Source: an uncultured Aliiroseovarius sp.
GTDB taxonomy: Bacteria > Pseudomonadota > Alphaproteobacteria > Rhodobacterales > Rhodobacteraceae
Reading direction: 5' to 3'
DNA: 64,000 nucleotides
Assembly: GCF_947492455.1 (NCBI RefSeq)
Contig: NZ_CANLNB010000006.1
Span: 62,001 to 126,000, forward strand
The notes under the pieces: model-generated
The model's database searches: none
Told to the model about the DNA's origin: nothing
The model's input: only the letters and a program-made list of their open reading frames with translations
Made by a program: the position numbers and the translations under genes
Part shown: positions 59,645 to 64,000 of the stretch, one piece after another
How positions within the stretch are numbered: the first letter of the stretch is position 1
Layout: the number at the start of each line of letters is the position of its first letter

Positions 59645-60670
59645 ATGCGGATTGCGACCTATAACGTTGAATGGTTCGACAACCTGTTCGACGACGAGGG
59701 CGTTCCGATCGTGGACAATGGCTGGTCCGGCCGACAAGACGTCACCCGCGCCGCCCAGTGGAATGCTGTGGGCAAGGTATTTCAGGCCTTGGATGCCGAT
59801 GCCGTGATGATCATCGAAGCACCGGACCAAAGCCGCAGACGCGATACCGTTCCCGCGCTTGAAACCTTCGCCGAGCTCTTTGGGTTGCGCGCACGCAAGG
59901 CGATGATCGGTTTCGCCAATGACACGCAGCAGGAAATCGCGCTGTTGTATGATCCCCGAGTAATCAGTGCACGCCATGACCCACTGGGGGCTGAGAATGT
60001 GGATGACGCATATGCTGCGCCCCGGTTCGACAGCAGTTTCGAGCTGGATCTGGACACCGATGCCACGCCCGAGGTCGTCGTGTTCTCGAAACCCCCGCTT
60101 GAGGTCGCACTGACCCACCGTGAAAGCGGCAAAGAGCTTCGATTGATCGGTGTGCATGCCAAGTCGAAAGCCCCCCATGGGGCGCGTGGCGCGGCCGAGG
60201 TCATGCGTGTTGCGATCGAAAACCGCCGCAAGCAGATGGCGCAGTGTATCTGGATCCGAAAACGCGTGGATGAACATCTTGGCGTTGGCGAGCCACTGAT
60301 CGTCTTGGGCGATTTCAACGACGGTCCGGGGCTGGATGAATACGAGAAGCTGTTCGGCCGTTCGGGGGTCGAGGTTGTGCTGGGGGAAAACGGTGCCACC
60401 TGCATGTATGACCCCCATGCCCGCATGGCTTTGCTACAACGCACGGGCGCACGCCCGACGACATCGCGGTTCTATATCGCGAAGGAAAAGCGGTATCTGC
60501 AGGCGCTTCTGGACTATATCATGGTGTCCCCGGACCTGTTGGCGACCAAACCCAACTGGCGCATTTGGCACCCGTTTGATGACTCGCTTTGCTATCAGGA
60601 TAAGGCCCTGCGCGAGGCGCTGTTGACGGCCTCAGACCACTTCCCGGTGTCGATTGATCTAAGGCTGTGA
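59645..60670 (+). CDS. Endonuclease/exonuclease/phosphatase (EEP) family protein
   Basis: The 341-residue protein shows the EEP metal-dependent hydrolase motifs: NVEWF at residues 6-10 (metal-binding Asn and Glu), MIIEAPDQSRR near 55, HAKSKAP near 168, LGDFNDGPG near 220 and the closing SDHFPVSIDL near 330. These enzymes cleave DNA, phospholipids or phosphate esters. No signal peptide is visible, so it is probably cytoplasmic. It lies 9 bp after the TerB-DnaJ gene. The substrate is uncertain. Confidence 0.88.
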   Translation: MRIATYNVEWFDNLFDDEGVPIVDNGWSGRQDVTRAAQWNAVGKVFQALDADAVMIIEAPDQSRRRDTVPALETFAELFGLRARKAMIGFANDTQQEIALLYDPRVISARHDPLGAENVDDAYAAPRFDSSFELDLDTDATPEVVVFSKPPLEVALTHRESGKELRLIGVHAKSKAPHGARGAAEVMRVAIENRRKQMAQCIWIRKRVDEHLGVGEPLIVLGDFNDGPGLDEYEKLFGRSGVEVVLGENGATCMYDPHARMALLQRTGARPTTSRFYIAKEKRYLQALLDYIMVSPDLLATKPNWRIWHPFDDSLCYQDKALREALLTASDHFPVSIDLRL

Positions 60671-60697
60671 TCTTCAATTTTGGAGAGGACCGCCTAC

Positions 60698-61030
60698 ATG
60701 TGTCTTATGAAACAGATTGCGACATCCACCGCCCTTGCCGTGCTTCTGGCGACCACGCCTGCCTTTGCGCAGGACGACACGCCGCCGGATAATCCCGAGC
60801 TTTCCGAAGGGGCCGAGCTGTTGAATCGGGGTTTTCAGCTTCTACTGGAAGGGCTTGCCAACGAATTGGAGCCGATGGCGGACGAATGGGCCGAAGGTTG
60901 GGCCGATCTGGTCGAGAAATTCGGCGACATGCAGGTCTATCACCCGCCGGAAGTGCTGCCCAATGGCGACATCATCATCCGCCGTCGCACCCCACTGGAT
61001 CCGCCCGCGCCGGGTGAAACTGATATCTAA
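60698..61030 (+). CDS. Small secreted acidic protein of unknown function
   Basis: The 110-residue protein begins with a signal peptide (MCLMKQIATSTALAVLLATTPAFAQ, cleavage after TPAFA). The acidic mature part contains two amphipathic helices (SEGAELLNRGFQLLLEGLANELEPM and DEWAEGWADLVEKFG) and a C-terminal tail with YHPPEVLPNGDIIIRRR. No family name is known to me with certainty; similar Rhodobacterales proteins are sometimes labelled AAA+ ATPase without any such domain. ATG 60698 has a GGAGAGG site; a start at 60707 is possible. It overlaps the convergent ppx gene by 4 bp. Confidence 0.72.
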   Translation: MCLMKQIATSTALAVLLATTPAFAQDDTPPDNPELSEGAELLNRGFQLLLEGLANELEPMADEWAEGWADLVEKFGDMQVYHPPEVLPNGDIIIRRRTPLDPPAPGETDI

Positions 61031-62571
61031 CCGCGCTTCTTTTTAACAATGGGCGTGGCCCCTAGCGCGTCGGCCAGCGTCTGGAACCGTGCCTCGGCCA
61101 CTTCCCCAAACAACCCATCGGCCTCTTTGCGCAGGATCAGCACCAGCTCGCGTTTCTTCGGGAACCAGCGCAATTCGGCCAGACGCGTCGGATCCTCGAC
61201 AGAAAACATGGCCCCGAACCGCATCGCCTTGCCCAGCACCTCGGCCCGATCCAGCATCTTGTGGGACAGGATGTCAAACAGTGGTGCGAAATGTGACCCC
61301 TCGCGGCTATTCTTATAGCGATGCAGTAGCGCTAGCCCCAGGAACACACGTTGTTCATGCGTCAGCCCGCCCAAGTTGGCGCGGGTGGCGTTGTCGAAAC
61401 AAACTTCGTGCCGGTAATCCGGGTGCGCGCGCCAGCTGACGTCATGCAGCAGGCAAGCGGCGCGGATGATGCGCAGGTCTTCGTGCTTCAGCGACTTGTA
61501 GAGCGGCGTCAGGAAGCGAAACAGCGCCTTGCCGAAGCCCGGATTGCGCGCGTCCTTCTTTTCCGCGTGATAGCAGGCCTCGATCAGCGGATCGCGTTTT
61601 CGCAGGCGGTCGGGCATCTGTTCAAAGAGCAGCCCCTCGCGGATCCCGTAAGAGCTAATCGCGATCTCTTTCGGGCGGAACACATGCATCAGGCGTTTCA
61701 GAACCTGTGCTGCAATCGGCACAAGCGCCATACGGGCCGAGGATGTGCCGGTGCGTTGGCGCACCTCGTCCAGATCGACCTCGTTGATCCACTTTAAGGT
61801 CTTGGACAGCGACTTCGGGGTCATCCGGTATTCGTGCAGAACGGTCAGCGGATAGCCGCGGCGCTCCATGTCCAGACGAGCGATAGCACGCCACGATCCA
61901 CCCACAAGGAACAGGCGCTTGTGATCGGTGCCCATTTCGTCGGCGAGTTCGTCCACGACGCGCGCGATCTCGGCCTTTAAGCCCTTTTTGCCGCCGGGCA
62001 CACCCGCCAGCTTCAGCGGTCCAAGGGGCGAGGTCACACGCTTGCCGACCTCTCCGTCCCGGATATCGGCCAGTTCCAAAGACGAGCCGCCGATGTCGCA
62101 CATCAGGCCTTGGGCGTCCGGCCAGCCAAGCAACACGCCTTGCGCAGACAGGCGGGCCTCTTCTTCGCCGTCGATGACGTAAAGCTCTAACCCAGTTTCG
62201 CGCAACACCTGCGCGCGGAAGTCTGGGCCGTCGGTCGCGTCGCGCACGGCGGCGGTGGCCACAGCCGAGAGCGGCCCAAGGTTCATGCCGTCCGCCAAGC
62301 GTTGGAAGCGTTTGATCGCGGACAGGGCACGTTCACGACCTTCCGGGTGCAGATGGCCGGTCTCAGAAATGCCGCGGCCCAAACCACAGAGGATCTTTTC
62401 GTTGAAGAAATAGGCGGGCGAGCGGGCCGCGCCGTCAAACACCACCAAACGGACCGAGTTCGATCCCACATCCACCACACCAACGCGGCTCAGCCTGCGG
62501 GCCGAGGGGTCATCAAACAGTGGTCGTCCAAACGGGCCCCAATCGTCCCCGGTATCGCCACGTCCGTCCAT
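61027..62571 (-). CDS. ppx: Exopolyphosphatase (Ppx/GppA family)
   Basis: Ppx releases phosphate from polyphosphate ends. The 514-residue protein has the ASKHA ATPase-fold start VGVVDVGSNSVRLVVFDG (near residues 29-46), the phosphate loop LMCDIGGSSLELADI (near 151-165), and C-terminal HD-like helical domains (CLLHDVSWRAHPDYRHE). ppx follows ppk1 on the same strand at 50 bp, so synthesis and breakdown of polyphosphate are co-transcribed. The frame is open 18 codons further upstream to overlap ppk; the ATG at 62571 follows GGGGATTCT. Confidence 0.93.
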   Translation of the reverse strand: MDGRGDTGDDWGPFGRPLFDDPSARRLSRVGVVDVGSNSVRLVVFDGAARSPAYFFNEKILCGLGRGISETGHLHPEGRERALSAIKRFQRLADGMNLGPLSAVATAAVRDATDGPDFRAQVLRETGLELYVIDGEEEARLSAQGVLLGWPDAQGLMCDIGGSSLELADIRDGEVGKRVTSPLGPLKLAGVPGGKKGLKAEIARVVDELADEMGTDHKRLFLVGGSWRAIARLDMERRGYPLTVLHEYRMTPKSLSKTLKWINEVDLDEVRQRTGTSSARMALVPIAAQVLKRLMHVFRPKEIAISSYGIREGLLFEQMPDRLRKRDPLIEACYHAEKKDARNPGFGKALFRFLTPLYKSLKHEDLRIIRAACLLHDVSWRAHPDYRHEVCFDNATRANLGGLTHEQRVFLGLALLHRYKNSREGSHFAPLFDILSHKMLDRAEVLGKAMRFGAMFSVEDPTRLAELRWFPKKRELVLILRKEADGLFGEVAEARFQTLADALGATPIVKKKRG

Positions 62572-62621
62572 AGAATCCCCCCGTGTCAGTGAGTGTACTT
62601 TAACGGCGCGTCCGACATTAC

Positions 62622-64000
62622 TCAATCTTGTGAGTGCGTTAGTTCCGGAACATCCGACGCCCCGGCAGAGCCGCGGCCCGATAGGGACGGGTTTTCCATA
62701 AAGAAGCGGTGGCAGTTGAACGGATGCTCGATCGCATCAAGGTCTGCGCGGGTGAACTTGCCATCCGGCCCCATTACCCAGCTTTGCGCCACATCGGCCA
62801 AGTTGGCCGCCATGATCTGGCTGACGATCTGGGCTTTCACGGTGGCGTTCTTGATTTCGACGAGAGTTTCGACGCGGCGGTTGAGGTTGCGGCCCATCCA
62901 ATCGGCTGACGACATGTAAACGCGCGCCTTTTTCGACGGCAGGCCATGCCCGTTGCCGAAGCAGACGATGCGCGAATGTTCAAGGAAACGGCCGACGATG
63001 GATTTTACACGGATGTTCTCGGACAGGCCTTTGATGCCCGGACGCAGCCCACAGATGCCACGTACCACTAGGCTGATCTTCACACCCGCTTGCGACGCTT
63101 CATAAAGCGCGTCAATCACATCCGGTTCGACCAGCGAGTTCATCTTGGCCCAAATCTGTGCAGGTTTGCCCGCCTTGGCATATTCGGCTTCTTCGTTGAT
63201 CCGTTTGATCAGCGTCGACTTCAGATCCAATGGCGAAATAGAGAGGTTTTCGAGGCTTTGCGGCTCGGCGTAACCGGACAGATAGTTGAAGACCCGCGTG
63301 GCGTCGCGCCCCAGTGCTGTGTCACAGGTGAACAGGCTGAGGTCAGTGTAAATCCGTGCCGTAATAGGGTGATAGTTGCCGGTGCCATAGTGGGTATAGG
63401 TGACCAGCTCGTCCCCTTCACGACGCACCACGGTCGAGATCTTGGCGTGGGTTTTGTAGTTGATGAAACCATAGGTCACATGCGCGCCAGCACGTTCCAA
63501 CCGGCGCGACTGGCGGATGTTGGCAGCCTCGTCAAAGCGGGCTTTCAGCTCGACCAGGGCGGTGACGGATTTGCCATCCTCGGCAGCCTCGCACAGCGCT
63601 TTCACGATCGGGCTGTCATGGGACGTGCGATAAAGCGTCTGCTTGATCGCCACCACGTTGGGGTCACGTGCGGCCTGATGCAGGAAGCGGACCACCATGT
63701 CGAAGGTTTCGTACGGGTGGTGCAGCAGCATGTCCTTTTGGCGGATCGCGGCAAACATGTCGCCTTCGTGATCCTGCACACGCTCGGGGACGCGAGGTGT
63801 GAAGCTGGGCCACAGCAGGTCGGGGCGTTCTTTCAGGACCAGCTCGCCCAGATCGGCCATACCGATCATGCCGTTCGCCTCGACAATCTCTTTGCTTGAA
63901 ATGCGCAGCTCGCGTTTGATCATGGACAGAAGGGCCGAGGGGGCGCCGGCAGTGATTTTCAGGCGGACAACTTCGCCCCGGCGGCGGCGCTTCAGGGCGG
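62622..64000 (-). CDS. ppk1: Polyphosphate kinase Ppk1 (5' end outside window)
   Basis: Ppk1 makes polyphosphate from ATP through a phosphohistidine. The visible C-terminal 459 residues include the catalytic histidine region [14 protein letters not shown], the other conserved histidine in LHHPYETFD, the [13 protein letters not shown] motif and [12 protein letters not shown], all typical of the PLD-like domains C1 and C2. The reading frame is open to base 64000 (codons before the internal ATG at 63923 read [15 protein letters not shown]), so the N-terminal and head domains lie beyond the window. It forms an operon with ppx. Confidence 0.95.
   Translation of the reverse strand, partial: ALKRRRRGEVVRLKITAGAPSALLSMIKRELRISSKEIVEANGMIGMADLGELVLKERPDLLWPSFTPRVPERVQDHEGDMFAAIRQKDMLLHHPYETFDMVVRFLHQAARDPNVVAIKQTLYRTSHDSPIVKALCEAAEDGKSVTALVELKARFDEAANIRQSRRLERAGAHVTYGFINYKTHAKISTVVRREGDELVTYTHYGTGNYHPITARIYTDLSLFTCDTALGRDATRVFNYLSGYAEPQSLENLSISPLDLKSTLIKRINEEAEYAKAGKPAQIWAKMNSLVEPDVIDALYEASQAGVKISLVVRGICGLRPGIKGLSENIRVKSIVGRFLEHSRIVCFGNGHGLPSKKARVYMSSADWMGRNLNRRVETLVEIKNATVKAQIVSQIMAANLADVAQSWVMGPDGKFTRADLDAIEHPFNCHRFFMENPSLSGRGSAGASDVPELTHSQD

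Noticed and set aside
1-64000. Search by eye for CRISPR arrays, insertion sequences, prophage genes, rRNA, tRNA and known riboswitches
   Set aside because: No regular spaced repeats, transposase or integrase genes, phage structural genes or RNA gene landmarks were recognised on either strand. A covariance-model scan would be needed to exclude small RNAs.

Overview
This 64 kb window looks like a chromosomal segment of a marine alphaproteobacterium of the order Rhodobacterales (Roseobacter group). The evidence is the gene content and order: secF followed by a ccmABCDG run; a stand-alone F0 ATP synthase operon (I-a-c-b'-b) without the F1 genes; a choline-O-sulfate and choline catabolism locus (betI-betC-betA) divergent from a choXWV uptake system; a propionyl-CoA / methylmalonyl-CoA locus (pccB, pccA, mcm) next to a PccR-type regulator; and several protein families typical of Rhodobacterales. 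The DNA is GC-rich, densely coded and free of obvious mobile elements, prophage, CRISPR arrays, rRNA or tRNA genes. The species cannot be named from the sequence alone.

Layout. 1-4717: end of a Sec translocase operon (partial secF), a TauE-like exporter, a Mth938-like gene and cytochrome c maturation genes ccmABCDG. 4718-5228: a 0.5 kb gap, possibly holding gene remnants. 5229-14133: housekeeping genes, mostly on the minus strand (LpxL-like acyltransferase, an isolated FliG-like gene, purB with a small secreted Cys protein behind an RBS-masking hairpin, dnaB, pyrE, pyrC). 14195-17020: a paired YeeE/YedE sulfur transporter behind a BigR/SqrR-like inverted repeat, xdhC and a small cytochrome c. 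17109-21308: infC with a non-canonical AUA start, an alanine-rich anchored protein, an SRAP (HMCES/YedK) protein, azoR with a divergent LysR gene, and an ArsR gene. 21538-24198: F0 ATP synthase operon.

24267-37644: a FadR-type regulator, an OmpA lipoprotein, an Ogt/Ada-type repair protein divergent from nth, an adenosine-kinase-like gene, OsmC, a sulfotransferase divergent from an animal-like GT14 glycosyltransferase with a C-terminal extension, HIT, a CHCC zinc-finger protein, polA, a WYL regulator with a glyoxalase-fold partner, hydroxypyruvate isomerase and a lipoprotein. 37655-45408: choline locus, with a LysE-type exporter inserted between choX and choW and with betB missing. 45486-57768: pccR, an MFS exporter and the pccB-pccA-mcm propionate locus, which is interspersed with small proteins and a multi-membrane GT-C-like protein. 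57837-64000: a glyoxalase-fold protein, a GNAT acetyltransferase, a TerB-DnaJ protein, an EEP-family hydrolase, and the polyphosphate pair ppk (partial) and ppx.

The most interesting items are: the sulfotransferase / GT14 pair, which resembles eukaryotic glycan branching and sulfation enzymes; the AUA start of infC with an overlapping three-codon ORF; the perfect 10-bp hairpin that encloses the ribosome binding site and start codon of the small gene behind purB; the TTTGCAAA-type sites at pccR and pccB; the BigR/SqrR-like operator before the sulfur transporter pair; and the foreign-looking GT-C-like gene inside the propionate operon.
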